From positions 124,206-188,205 of the forward strand of contig JAFDYU010000007.1 in assembly GCA_018267285.1 (NCBI GenBank): a stretch of DNA of 64,000 nucleotides. The letters are read 5' to 3'. Below the pieces are notes generated by a model that was not told where the DNA came from, made no database searches, and saw nothing but the letters and a program-made list of their open reading frames with translations. This DNA comes from Bacteroidota bacterium. GTDB taxonomy: Bacteria; Bacteroidota; Bacteroidia; Cytophagales; Cyclobacteriaceae. The position numbers and the translations under genes are program-made. Below are positions 42,374 to 51,393 of the stretch, piece by piece (within the stretch, counting starts at the first letter, position 1; every line of letters begins with the position of its first letter).

Positions 42374-43438
42374 ATGCCCTCACCAATACAGACTTTTATT
42401 TTATTACTGATTTGGTTTCAGGTCAACAGCCAAAATCATATCAACCAAACTCCCGTTAAGATTTCGTTTTATTACAATATCGATTGGGAATTAACTTCGC
42501 CAGAAATGTTTTTTTATCGTAGGGATGCATACTTTGATTTGGCTAATGTTCGGTTTGACGGTATCTACAACGACTACGACAAGGATGGGCATCTTGTTTC
42601 CGATGGTAATTACTATCAGGGAGACCGGAGCGGGATACAAACAGAATACAATAAGGACTTATCGGTGAAATCAAAAATTGAATATGAAGGAACCAACTTT
42701 ACAATATGGGAATTATCAGACACAAATAACAAGTACATTAAAAATGGCAATGGTAAATTTAGCATCACGTATTACTACCTGAAAGAGAAAGACACAAAAA
42801 AATTATGGAAAGCAGGTTCATTGCAGGGCGAGTTTGCTAACGGAAAACGAATTGGCAAATGGCTATACTTTGATAACCCTCAACGAAAGATCCCAACAGA
42901 TGCTGAATACTATTCTCGTGGAAGTTTATTGCGTCATGTTGAATACACGGAAGTTGACTCTATAGAAACCAAATCGCAAAAAACTATTTACATTTCTTTG
43001 CCTTTGCTTGTTGCTGAGTCATTAATATTTGATAGCAAAACCTTTACTAGCTTGAATGATTACTTTGAAAGACACATCTCCTACCCGGAAACATTTCAAC
43101 GAGGAATGGGTTTTCCCCACGGGTTTAAAAAATTATTATCCATACTTACGGAGATGGTGAACATGCCCGAATTCTATTTAGAAATTCTTCGGGTAAAAAC
43201 AGATGAACACGGTCAAGTAGTAGAAGTAAAAATTGAAAATTCCGTAAATTCTACTATAGATGAACTTGCCCTTAAGTCTTTTGATGTTTTTAGAAAACGG
43301 ATATTGCCAGCAATGAAAAATGGCAAACCTCAAAAAAGCATTACCTACATTCCCATTTCAAATGGTGCCCGCTGGCTTAATGCCTTAAAAGAATTTCCCG
43401 ATGAGTGGTTTCTGGACATCAATAACTTGATGAGATGA
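42374..43438 (+). CDS. Secreted protein with MORN-like repeats and a TonB-C-like C-terminal domain
   Basis: 354 residues with a signal peptide (IQTFILLLIWFQVNSQ). Residues about 60-190 contain YwqK/MORN-variant units (DGIYNDYDKDGHLVSDGNYYQGDRSG, LQGEFANGKRIGKWLYF). The C-terminal part, LRVKTDEHGQVVEVKIENS ... DELALKSFDVFRK ... PAMKNGKPQKSI, resembles the TonB C-terminal fold used by periplasmic TonB-like proteins without a membrane anchor. Such proteins are common in Bacteroidota and of unknown function. It ends 4 bp from the convergent PBP1A stop, so no independent terminator is visible. Confidence 0.7.
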   Translation: MPSPIQTFILLLIWFQVNSQNHINQTPVKISFYYNIDWELTSPEMFFYRRDAYFDLANVRFDGIYNDYDKDGHLVSDGNYYQGDRSGIQTEYNKDLSVKSKIEYEGTNFTIWELSDTNNKYIKNGNGKFSITYYYLKEKDTKKLWKAGSLQGEFANGKRIGKWLYFDNPQRKIPTDAEYYSRGSLLRHVEYTEVDSIETKSQKTIYISLPLLVAESLIFDSKTFTSLNDYFERHISYPETFQRGMGFPHGFKKLLSILTEMVNMPEFYLEILRVKTDEHGQVVEVKIENSVNSTIDELALKSFDVFRKRILPAMKNGKPQKSITYIPISNGARWLNALKEFPDEWFLDINNLMR

Positions 43439-43442
43439 CAAA

Positions 43443-45791
43443 TTAATTCCGAATATCCCAAGGTTCTTCTTCTTTTTGCTTCACCGAATCTTGTGGTTGT
43501 CTTCCGTGGTCGAGCGAAATATCCAAACCGGATGAGGGCTTCTTAAAAAAACCTTTAACAATACCCGAAGTAGGATCGGCATAAACCTTGGTCATAAATT
43601 TTGTCCAGATTGGCCGTGCAGAACGGGCGCCTTGTCCAAACTCCCACGAAGGGAAATGTATGGCACGCTCATCGCCACCCACCCAGATGCCTGTAACAAG
43701 GTCGTGCGTTACGCCCATGTACCAGCCGTCTGAAGCATCGTTGGTTGTTCCGGTTTTACCTCCTATTTCGTTTTCCTCGCGCAGCTCAAGTGGAAGCCCT
43801 TGAGAGGTTCCTCCGCGTTCTTCCACGCCACCTTTGAGCATATAGATCATTTTGTAAGCCGTTTGCTCGTTGATTGCTTCTTTTGTTTTGGGAACAAAAT
43901 TTTCAATCACATTTCCGTTTTTATCTTCTATGCGTGTAATAAAAAAGGGTCTGGTATTAATTCCCCCGTTTACAAACGTGCAGTAGGCGCCCACCATTTC
44001 AAACAACGAAACATCGCTGGTACCTAAACAGAGTGAAGGAACTGCATCGAGTTTACTTTCAATACCCACGCGGTGTGCAAACTCAACTACATTTTCTTCG
44101 CCAAGTTTTTGCATCATCTGGGCGGTGACAGAATTTACGGATCGCGCCATGGCTTGGCGTATCGTCATCTTCTGGCCAGTGCCTTTGGGGGGGCCATCGG
44201 CATTGGCCGGATACCAGGGCGGCTGCCCCGGTATTTTAAATTGAGGCGATATATCGCGCAACTCATACGATGGCGAGTACCCTTCTTCCATGGCGAGGCC
44301 ATAAATAAAAGGTTTGAAAGTAGAGCCCGGCTGCCGCTTACCCTGGCGCACGTGATCGAATTTGAAATACTTATGATCTACACCACCCACCCACGCTTTG
44401 ATGTGGCCGCTGGTTGGGTCCATGGCCATCATACCCATTTGCAAAAAACGTTTGTAGTAATTCAGTGAGTCGTACGTGCTGAAGAGTGTATCGCGTTCGC
44501 CTTTGGTGGTGTACACCGTCATTGGCTTTTTCAATCTTAGCAGAATTTTAATTGAATCCGAATTTTCGCCATACTTCTCAACTAAAAGCTTGTAGGCTTC
44601 GGTTTGTTTAATGCGTCTCGCAAGAAAATCTTTTATCTCATGGCCGTCTTCATCTACCCATGGGTTTCTTTTTCGTTTATCCCATTCGTCATAAAACTGA
44701 TCTTGCAGCGGCTTCATGTGCTCGGCTACGGCTTCTTCGGCATAGCGTTGCAGTTTGCTGTCGAGGGTGGTATAAATTTTCAGGCCGGAGTTGTACAAAT
44801 CGATTCCCCGGTTGTTGCAATAGGCCAGCAGGTAGTTTCCAAGCACGGTTCTAAAGTAAGTAGCCAATCCTAAATTCTGATTTTGAACACTGTAATTCAA
44901 CTCGATGGGCAACGCCCGAATCGAATCGAATTGTTGCAACGTCTTGATTTTATAGCCGTGTTTGTAAACCTTGTAAAGCACTTCGTTTCTTTTTTGCAGT
45001 GCGTTGTTGGGGTTTCGCTTGGGGTTGTAAAAGGAGGGAGCCTGCAACATGCCCACCAGCACAGCCGATTCTTGCAGGTTCAAGCTGTCGGGTTGCTTAT
45101 GAAAATACGTTTCGGCAGCCACTTTGATTCCGAACGCATTGCTGCCAAAATCGCAAGTGTTCAAGTACAGGGCCATGATTTCTTGTTTTGTAAAATTCCG
45201 TTCGAGATTTACAGAAATAATCCACTCTTTAGTTTTTTGGATAACTCGCTTTGGAAGCTTGCCTAGTTTAGCCAGTGGCCCATCCAAATTTCTGTCAGCA
45301 TTTTGTGTGTATAGGTTTTTCGCTAATTGTTGTGTAAGCGTGCTTCCGCCTCCAGAACCACTACTGAATGTGAGTACTCCTTTAATAACTCTGAGAAAAG
45401 CTAAAAGATCAAGTCCAGAATGATTTTCAAATCGATGATCTTCTGAGATTTTTAGTGTATTAATCAATTCGGGTGAAAGCTGTGAATAATGAACTTGACT
45501 CCTGTTTATAACACCCCTATAATATCTTCCAAGTGAAACACTATCGGCCGAAATAATTTCGGAAGACAAATCATTTTCGGGGTTCTCCACTTCTTGCAAA
45601 CTGGGCATCCCACCGTACAACCCAAATAAATCAATGCTCACCGTGAAAATATAGAGTGGCAGACCCAGGGAGAAAACAAAAAAGGCAATCCAAATATATT
45701 TTGTTGCGCGCGGAATCCAGGCAAACCGCGACTTCAAAACTTTTTGAAAATTATTTTTGGTAGTTCTTGTCGAAGAAGGTGAGGTATTCAT
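43443..45791 (-). CDS. Bifunctional penicillin-binding protein 1A (transglycosylase/transpeptidase)
   Basis: 782 residues. A single membrane anchor spans about residues 31-53. The GT51 glycosyltransferase domain has ISEDHRFENHSGLD with catalytic E117 and GSGGGSTLTQQLAKNLY. The transpeptidase domain has the S-x-x-K in RQPGSTFKPF, the SVN motif and GGKTGTTNDASDGW. It polymerises and cross-links peptidoglycan in the periplasm. Its start overlaps the 3' end of the upstream sprE gene by 41 bp on the same strand, so the two are translationally linked. The C-terminal extension (DSVKQKEEEPWDIRN) is short and acidic. Confidence 0.95.
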   Translation of the reverse strand: MNTSPSSTRTTKNNFQKVLKSRFAWIPRATKYIWIAFFVFSLGLPLYIFTVSIDLFGLYGGMPSLQEVENPENDLSSEIISADSVSLGRYYRGVINRSQVHYSQLSPELINTLKISEDHRFENHSGLDLLAFLRVIKGVLTFSSGSGGGSTLTQQLAKNLYTQNADRNLDGPLAKLGKLPKRVIQKTKEWIISVNLERNFTKQEIMALYLNTCDFGSNAFGIKVAAETYFHKQPDSLNLQESAVLVGMLQAPSFYNPKRNPNNALQKRNEVLYKVYKHGYKIKTLQQFDSIRALPIELNYSVQNQNLGLATYFRTVLGNYLLAYCNNRGIDLYNSGLKIYTTLDSKLQRYAEEAVAEHMKPLQDQFYDEWDKRKRNPWVDEDGHEIKDFLARRIKQTEAYKLLVEKYGENSDSIKILLRLKKPMTVYTTKGERDTLFSTYDSLNYYKRFLQMGMMAMDPTSGHIKAWVGGVDHKYFKFDHVRQGKRQPGSTFKPFIYGLAMEEGYSPSYELRDISPQFKIPGQPPWYPANADGPPKGTGQKMTIRQAMARSVNSVTAQMMQKLGEENVVEFAHRVGIESKLDAVPSLCLGTSDVSLFEMVGAYCTFVNGGINTRPFFITRIEDKNGNVIENFVPKTKEAINEQTAYKMIYMLKGGVEERGGTSQGLPLELREENEIGGKTGTTNDASDGWYMGVTHDLVTGIWVGGDERAIHFPSWEFGQGARSARPIWTKFMTKVYADPTSGIVKGFFKKPSSGLDISLDHGRQPQDSVKQKEEEPWDIRN

Positions 45792-48327
45792 CCAACGATT
45801 TGGTTCGGTATAAAATCTGAAAATTATCTTTCGTAATTACAAAATTATAGATTTTGTAATCGGAAAACGGTTTGTTTTTAGAAAGGTCGCTCAAAAATTG
45901 GTAATAATAGGCCATCGCCTTCTCGCGGTCCGGAATCTCCACACACATGGTCATGGTTTTATCTTCAAAACCAAGGTTGCTGGTGGTAAGTTTTAACCCT
46001 TTCCACGAGGTGGCGTTGAATTTTTCAAGCGCATCGACCACAGGGTTTGTAATCCGGTCGGCAGAGTTGTACACAACAACGAAAAAATGTGTGCCCGAAG
46101 TAGAACCAAATTTATTTTCCTTTGCTTTCTCTACCTTCTCCACAAAAGTTTTTGACGAGGCCACCAATTGTTCGGCATACGCTTTAAGCGGGTGCTTAGG
46201 ATATTTTTGGATAAACTCGTTTAAATCATATTGATATTGCGATACATCTTCCGTACGACCGGTGATCAAAATTTTTAACAGTGTGAGTTGCGGTGTAAAA
46301 TTGGTTTCTCCTGCCGTAAGGGCTTCGTTTACCTTTTCCATGGCAGGTCTTAAGTTATTCTGTTGATACAAGGTGTACGCCTCTTTGTACATGAGCTTTT
46401 GTTTTTCGGCCAGGGCGGTAGTCTCTTTGATGTAATCCGGATTTACCAGAAGCCTTGCAAATGTAGAAGTGGGGTATTCATCCTGCAGAAGTTGTGCATA
46501 TTTTTCGGCCTGGCCGTCATTTTTCTCTTTGTGTATCAAGTAAAGTTTGTAAAGCACTTCCGGTCGTTTTTCCGATTTTGGAAATCGTGCCAGTAACTTT
46601 TCGTACGATTCGGCCGCATTGTCTTTTTCATTAAGATTAAAATAATAGAGATCGCCCAAATGAAAATAAGCATCTTCTATTTTGGCGAGGGCTTCGTTCT
46701 TTTTTTCTTCCGTATCCGGAAGTTGAGCAATGAGCTTGGCAACCAGGTCTTCTTTCTTTTCCGTTGGTCGCGGCTGGGCATCCGATTTTGTTTTTGCCTC
46801 CTCCGTAGGCTGGGCGGATGAAGCATCGGACAATGTGGAGTTTGAGCGGCTCGATCTTCGCCAGTTGTCTTCTAATTTTACATCGCCCCACACGCGTTCA
46901 AACTCGGTCTGGCCCGTAGCCATTAAATCGCGGCTGGCAAAATACCAGTCACCTGTTTCCGCATCACTGGTAGGGTTACCACTCGGCAAATTATTTTGAG
47001 GTGAACTGTCGTTATTATTAGCAACGAGCGATCGCTTTCTTTTCTTTTTCGACACCACTTTTTTTTGGGTGGCCGCAAGCGAATCGAACCGGTGGCGGAT
47101 CGTGGCCGTGTCCAGGGTGGAAAGATATAAGAGACTATCGTTCAGGGTAATGGTTTCGGTATATTTTACAAACTCGCCAAGCACATTTTGTCTCTTCTTA
47201 ATTTTTTCAAGGTCTTCATAATCTTTAGGCAAAGAAGCAACGGCACTGTCGTAGTACAACTTAGCGGGTTTATATTTTTTTAATGAATCGAAATTGATTT
47301 GCCCCACGCGCAAGTACGCCATGCCTTGCGTGCGTTTATTTTTTCCGGCATGGGCGGCAAGTTTGTAGTCTTTCAGGGCGTTGTCGAGGTTGCCTTGCTT
47401 GTGTTCGAACTCACCCAACTCAAAATATATTTTGTCTTTAAATTCTGCATTCTTTGTGTCCTTAAGTAGTTTATCGAATTGCTTCCGAATCAGGCGGATG
47501 TCGCGCATGCTGCCCAGCTTGGCCACCTGCGCCATGTTGAGGCGGGCGTAAAAATCAATTTCGTAATCGGGATTTGTGGCGAGGCATTTTTTGTAAAAAT
47601 TGTACGCCTCAGCATTGAAGCCGAGCTTCTGATACACCTGCCCCACGATAAAATAAATCCTGCCCCTGCGATCGTGCCGGGTGAGGAGCGTATCGGCTTT
47701 CGAAAGATTGTTCACCATGTTGTTGTAATCGTTGCGCACCTGGTAGTAATTGGCTTTTTCCAGCAAGAATTTTTTCATGTTGCGCTTGCCCAGCTTTTCT
47801 TTTTCAAGAAACCGGATGGCTTCTTCCGCGCGGTCGTAATCGCCCATTTCGGTAAAGGTGCGCACCAGGTTGATCAACGCAATGTGCCGAAGCCGTACAT
47901 CGCGGCTTTTGGTGTTTACGTACTTGAATGTGAGAATGGCATTTTGATAATCGCAGGCATACAGGCGTGCCAGGCCCACCATCACATAGTTATCATCTAC
48001 CCACAGGCTGTTGGGATGGCGCTGTATGGAAATAGATGCCATCTTGATAATTTCATCGGTATTTTTTTTGTACGACTTGGCCAGCACCGTATCGAGCCGG
48101 GGGTAAAGCAACAAAATTTTGTTGTGGTCATCGTCCAGGCTTTTCAAGATCAGTTCTTCCACCTCGCGGGCGCCTTCTTTGGCATAGAAGTAGCCGTTGA
48201 AGTGGGCGGTTACGTTATGAAAAATATTGCTCGTTATCGAAGTTTGCTCCACGCCACACGCCACCAACGAAAAAGACAGTGCCGTTGACCAAAAAAAACG
48301 TTTTAGGGCGAGTTGCTTCACGCTCAA
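45751..48327 (-). CDS. sprE: SprE/PorW-like TPR lipoprotein of the type IX secretion/gliding machinery
   Basis: 858 residues with a lipoprotein signal (lipobox LVAC, Cys24). The start is a TTG at 48327; a GTG two codons later (48321) is equally good. The N-terminal 350 residues are TPR-like helices (LDNALKDYKLAAHAGKNKRTQGMAYLRVGQI). A low-complexity linker of Ser/Lys/Asn follows, then a second TPR group and an alpha/beta C-terminal region (FVVVYNSADRITNPVVDALEKF). Length, layout and the final RTKSLDEYLTFFDKNYQ match SprE/PorW, which couples the T9SS ring to the motor. Two copies of its first 13 codons exist in the window (see the repeats at 48.3 and 51.4 kb). Confidence 0.85.
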   Translation of the reverse strand: MSVKQLALKRFFWSTALSFSLVACGVEQTSITSNIFHNVTAHFNGYFYAKEGAREVEELILKSLDDDHNKILLLYPRLDTVLAKSYKKNTDEIIKMASISIQRHPNSLWVDDNYVMVGLARLYACDYQNAILTFKYVNTKSRDVRLRHIALINLVRTFTEMGDYDRAEEAIRFLEKEKLGKRNMKKFLLEKANYYQVRNDYNNMVNNLSKADTLLTRHDRRGRIYFIVGQVYQKLGFNAEAYNFYKKCLATNPDYEIDFYARLNMAQVAKLGSMRDIRLIRKQFDKLLKDTKNAEFKDKIYFELGEFEHKQGNLDNALKDYKLAAHAGKNKRTQGMAYLRVGQINFDSLKKYKPAKLYYDSAVASLPKDYEDLEKIKKRQNVLGEFVKYTETITLNDSLLYLSTLDTATIRHRFDSLAATQKKVVSKKKRKRSLVANNNDSSPQNNLPSGNPTSDAETGDWYFASRDLMATGQTEFERVWGDVKLEDNWRRSSRSNSTLSDASSAQPTEEAKTKSDAQPRPTEKKEDLVAKLIAQLPDTEEKKNEALAKIEDAYFHLGDLYYFNLNEKDNAAESYEKLLARFPKSEKRPEVLYKLYLIHKEKNDGQAEKYAQLLQDEYPTSTFARLLVNPDYIKETTALAEKQKLMYKEAYTLYQQNNLRPAMEKVNEALTAGETNFTPQLTLLKILITGRTEDVSQYQYDLNEFIQKYPKHPLKAYAEQLVASSKTFVEKVEKAKENKFGSTSGTHFFVVVYNSADRITNPVVDALEKFNATSWKGLKLTTSNLGFEDKTMTMCVEIPDREKAMAYYYQFLSDLSKNKPFSDYKIYNFVITKDNFQILYRTKSLDEYLTFFDKNYQK

Positions 48328-48394
48328 ATATCAGGTAAATATTTTGAACGAACACAGCCGTAAAGTATTGCCGCAATTGAACTTCAGATTTGTG
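48287..48394. repeat. 109-bp direct repeat, copy A (sprE start and leader)
   Basis: Runs from within sprE codon 13 through about 67 bp of its leader. It is nearly identical (only a handful of differences, mostly near the distal end) to 51394-51502 in the same orientation. The 3.0-kb interval between the copies holds the M28 peptidase and the RAYT gene. Confidence 0.9.
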
Positions 48395-48885
48395 CCTGTC
48401 AGTCTTCCAATCTGACACGTAAACATGCTTATTTGCCCATGGTCTATTCTCAGCCGCATCTTCTCCTCAGGACACCGCACACAGAAGAGACACCTGTTTA
48501 GGACCTCTGCTATACATACTGACACATTAAGAAGTGTTAGCGGCAAATGAAGGTGTTTATTTTATCCCGATCTCCTTTAAAAAACAGAGTCTTCAGGCGA
48601 GACTCTGCGGAGAAGCGCAACGGCCTAAGGTTATATTTAAGTATCTTCCTTTGAAGATAAGTTTTAGAAGTTGATTTACGATTATTGCCAGTTCCCAGTA
48701 GTTACCTTCTTTATTATTAATTCCTCCTATTCCCGTCCTTAAACACAAACGTTAGCACTTTTGTTTGAACTCAGATATAAATAAACTGATTATTCTGAGT
48801 ATTTTCGTTGGACTGATTCATCAGCTTAGGGTTTTCGATTGGGAGAAATGAGGTTAAATAAGTAATAAAACATAATAATTAATAA
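48395..48885. other. Intergenic region with degenerate REP hairpins and a RAYT remnant
   Basis: No complete gene is visible. It contains a hairpin TGTCAG/CTGACA at about 48397-48418, a degenerate REP at 48482-48510 resembling the intact one at 50.7 kb, a 36-bp stretch (48543-48578) that translates to ANEGVYFIPISF, similar to the RAYT start EGIYFITIT, and a REP-like hairpin at 48585-48607. The remaining 280 bp before the peptidase gene show nothing I can name. Confidence 0.5.
48585..48607. repeat. REP-like hairpin (REP3)
   Basis: Perfect 7-bp arms CAGAGTC/GACTCTG flank a 9-nt centre. The right arm extends to GACTCTGCG, identical to the right arm of the REP at 50688-50717. It follows a short RAYT-like coding remnant. 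Confidence 0.6.
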
Positions 48886-50598
48886 GTGAAAACATTCTCT
48901 GGTACAGTATTTTTCATTTTTGTTTCAATAATACTTATTGGACAACCTAATAAATACTACCCCTTATTGCGATCCACTTTTCAAGGGAATAATGCGTACC
49001 AAACTGTTGCCTTCGTAGAACAGAGGTGGCGCATTGCAGGCAATACTGGTTTCAATGAAAGTATCTGGTATGTAGAGAAAATTTTACAACAAGCCGGTTA
49101 TACAAAAGAAATAAATGGTGAGGTCGAAGGCCCGCTCACCTACCGAATAGAAAAAAGAAAAATGAACCGACCTACATGGGAGCCGATTTCGGCTTCACTT
49201 TCACTGGCAAGCGACAACACTATGCTACTGCAATATTCTTCTAACCGTAATATGATCGCGATAAATTCAGTAAGCACTCCGATCGATGGTGTCATGGCAG
49301 AAGTGGTATATGTTGGAAAAGGGACTGTACAAGATTTCGAAGGTATGGATGTAAAAGGAAAAATTGTCTTTGGCGAAATGAGTGTTCGTTCATTATATGT
49401 TATGGCGATAAAATACGGGGCCATAGGTGTTCTCGCTTATGATATGCCAGCTTATACTCAACCTGAAAAATATAGGAACTCCATTCAGTTCGAGGGTATT
49501 CCACACAATGACTCCATCAAACAAAAATGGGGAATCCTGCTTTCTTATCAAGCTAAAGAAAGGTTGAAAGCGGCAATTACTAAAGGTAAGGTTGAAGCTC
49601 TAGTCAAGATTGCAACACGATACTATCAGTCCGAGGAACTGACAATCGTAGCCAATGCAAGAGGAACAACTCATCCCGATGAACGATTTGTTTTCAGTGC
49701 GCATGTGCAGGAGCCTGGAGCCAATGATAATGCAACTGGTGTGGGCACTTTGGCTGAAATGGCACGGGTAACAGCAGAATTGATTCAAGGAAAAAAATAC
49801 TCACCGATTAGAACAATTACTTTCTTGTGGGGAGATGAAATCATTTCAACCGACAGATATATTCAAGATGATTCAACGCGGGCAAAGGGAATAAAATGGG
49901 GTTTAAGCCTCGACATGGTAGGCGAAGATGTTTCAAAAACAGGTGGTAGTTTTCTGATTGAAAAAATGCCAGACCCTTCTGCCATTTGGACACGTGGAAA
50001 AGAAAAACATACGGAATGGGGCTGTTCCAATTTAAAAGAATCAGATATGTTTCCACATTATTTTAATGATTTTCTATTGAACCGATGCCAACAACAGGGG
50101 AAAGAAAACGGTTGGGAAGTGAATTCAAATCCATTTGAAGGCGGAAGCGACCACACACCATTTCTAAAAGCCAAAATTCCAGGGTTACTCATGTGGCATT
50201 TTACGGATGTTTTTTATCATACCGATGCCGACCGGATAGAGATGGTATCACCAGAGGAAATGAAAAATGTTGGTGTGAGTGCATTGGCAGCAGCTTACAC
50301 ATTAGTAAGTGCTGATGAAACAACGTCTCTTCTGTTGATTAATGAAATATGTTTGAATTCGCTTGAACGACTGCAAACAGAATATGAATTGAGCAAAGAA
50401 GCAATTGCAAAGGGTTCGAAGCGCGAATTGGAGCTACACATATTGGATGCGTGGACATCGTGGTATAAAACTGCAATAGAGAAAATGGTTGAGATCCCTA
50501 CTGGAGGGTCAACCAATAAAATCAATAATAAGATTACAGATACAATTAAGGTCTTGGAAACAAAGAATCGTGATTTACAGGCTCTGCTTAAAAAATAA
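48886..50598 (+). CDS. M28-family zinc peptidase with PA-like insert, secreted
   Basis: 570 residues from a GTG at 48886 followed by a signal peptide (FSGTVFFIFVSIILIGQ). A PA-like region near residues 110-230 contains VYVGKGTVQDFEGMDVKGKIVFG. The M28 core has the metal-site motif SAHVQEPGANDNATGVG (His and Asp), WGDE where most members have EE, SLDMVGED and a final YHTDADRIEM with His. M28 enzymes are aminopeptidases or carboxypeptidases acting outside the cytoplasm. The gene lies inside the 3.0-kb segment bounded by direct repeats, with no operon partner. Confidence 0.87.
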   Translation: MKTFSGTVFFIFVSIILIGQPNKYYPLLRSTFQGNNAYQTVAFVEQRWRIAGNTGFNESIWYVEKILQQAGYTKEINGEVEGPLTYRIEKRKMNRPTWEPISASLSLASDNTMLLQYSSNRNMIAINSVSTPIDGVMAEVVYVGKGTVQDFEGMDVKGKIVFGEMSVRSLYVMAIKYGAIGVLAYDMPAYTQPEKYRNSIQFEGIPHNDSIKQKWGILLSYQAKERLKAAITKGKVEALVKIATRYYQSEELTIVANARGTTHPDERFVFSAHVQEPGANDNATGVGTLAEMARVTAELIQGKKYSPIRTITFLWGDEIISTDRYIQDDSTRAKGIKWGLSLDMVGEDVSKTGGSFLIEKMPDPSAIWTRGKEKHTEWGCSNLKESDMFPHYFNDFLLNRCQQQGKENGWEVNSNPFEGGSDHTPFLKAKIPGLLMWHFTDVFYHTDADRIEMVSPEEMKNVGVSALAAAYTLVSADETTSLLLINEICLNSLERLQTEYELSKEAIAKGSKRELELHILDAWTSWYKTAIEKMVEIPTGGSTNKINNKITDTIKVLETKNRDLQALLKK

Positions 50599-50621
50599 AC
50601 CCTCTCCTCTGATTATGAAAG

Positions 50622-50645
50622 GCGCAGAGCCCCCGAAGTGGGTGA
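50622..50645. repeat. Half REP fused to a duplicated promoter
   Basis: The stretch GCGCAGAGCCCCCGAAGTGG (50622-50641) parallels the left arm, loop and inner arm of the REP at 51356-51383, but the outer right arm is missing. The sequence runs directly into the copied M23 leader. Confidence 0.6.
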
Positions 50646-50677
50646 AGAAGCTGAATATCCCTACCTTTGTGAAATTT
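50641..50677. repeat. 37-bp repeat, copy C of the M23-operon promoter region
   Basis: Matches 51502-51538 at 36 of 37 positions in the same orientation. It contains TACCTTTG (50662-50669), a full -7 consensus, and points toward the RAYT gene. Confidence 0.85.
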
Positions 50678-50687
50678 CCCCTTCCCC

Positions 50688-50717
50688 CGCAGAGTCACCT
50701 GTCTCAGGGACTCTGCG
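50688..50717. repeat. REP element 1 upstream of the RAYT gene
   Basis: Outer 9-bp arms CGCAGAGTC/GACTCTGCG, an unpaired A on the left, inner 4-bp arms CCTG/CAGG and a TCT loop. The outer-stem, single-bulge, inner-stem, 3-nt-loop design is the same as in the downstream REP. Confidence 0.85.
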
Positions 50718-50747
50718 TGAAATGAATTCAATAGCTAAATTTAGTCC

Positions 50748-51338
50748 ATGAGTGTACGAAGAGAGATACCAGAATGTGAAGGTATTTACTTTATTACCAT
50801 CACATGCAGCAGTTGGCTTCACTTGTTTGACATTGCCGATGCGTACGATGAGGTGTACAACTGGTTCGATCATTTGAAAAAGAATGGACATTTCATCTTA
50901 GGTTATGTAATCATGCCCAATCACCTTCATGCGCTGCTCGGTTTTAGAAATACACGAGGTGTGTCGATCAACTCAATGGTTGGAGAAGGAAAGCGTTTTA
51001 TTTCGTATGGAATTGTAAAGAGATTGAAGGTGAAAGGTGAACACGAGCTGCTTGCCGATTTATACGAAAAGGTAAATAATACGGATAAGAGGAAAGGGAA
51101 AAAGCACGGAATTTTCGAGGCATCGTTTGATTGGAAAGAATGCAGGAGTGATAAGTTTATTGATCAGAAATTAGAATACATACATGCTAATCCGTGTCGA
51201 GGAATATGGAATTTGGCTAAAGAAGAATATGAATACAAGCATAGTTCGTCAAACTATTATCAAACCGGAAAGCAAGGAGTATATGCCGTAACAAATTATA
51301 CGGAATTAGAAGACATAGACTTGACTAAAGCAAATTGA
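50748..51338 (+). CDS. REP-associated tyrosine transposase (RAYT, Y1-type)
   Basis: 196 residues of the Y1_Tnp/TnpA_REP family. Visible are the HUH-like metal motif in YVIMPNHLHALLGF (HLH, about residues 60-64), EGIYFITITCSSWLHLF at the N terminus, and YIHANPCRGIWNLAKEEYEYKHSSSNYY at the end. The single catalytic Tyr is likely in the LEYIHANP helix. RAYTs nick and rejoin single-stranded REP DNA and are usually domesticated single-copy genes. It lies between two REP hairpins of opposite orientation, upstream at 50688-50717 and downstream at 51356-51383, forming a REPtron-like unit. Confidence 0.9.
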   Translation: MSVRREIPECEGIYFITITCSSWLHLFDIADAYDEVYNWFDHLKKNGHFILGYVIMPNHLHALLGFRNTRGVSINSMVGEGKRFISYGIVKRLKVKGEHELLADLYEKVNNTDKRKGKKHGIFEASFDWKECRSDKFIDQKLEYIHANPCRGIWNLAKEEYEYKHSSSNYYQTGKQGVYAVTNYTELEDIDLTKAN

Positions 51339-51355
51339 TTTTTGGTTTGAAAGAC

Positions 51356-51383
51356 GCGGAGTCCCCGAAGCGGGTGACTCCGC
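51356..51383. repeat. REP element 2 downstream of the RAYT gene (inverted)
   Basis: Outer 8-bp arms GCGGAGTC/GACTCCGC, inner 4-bp arms CCCG/CGGG, an AAG loop and an unpaired T on the right. Its reverse complement carries the bulged A on the left like REP 1, so the two REPs flank the RAYT gene in opposite orientation. Confidence 0.85.
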
Positions 51384-51393
51384 TCAGAAAGGA

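Noticed and set aside
47479-48288. 269-codon open frame antisense to sprE
   Set aside because: The minus-strand frame encodes a clear TPR lipoprotein; the antisense frame is rich in His/Val with no recognisable domain, as expected from codon-bias shadows.
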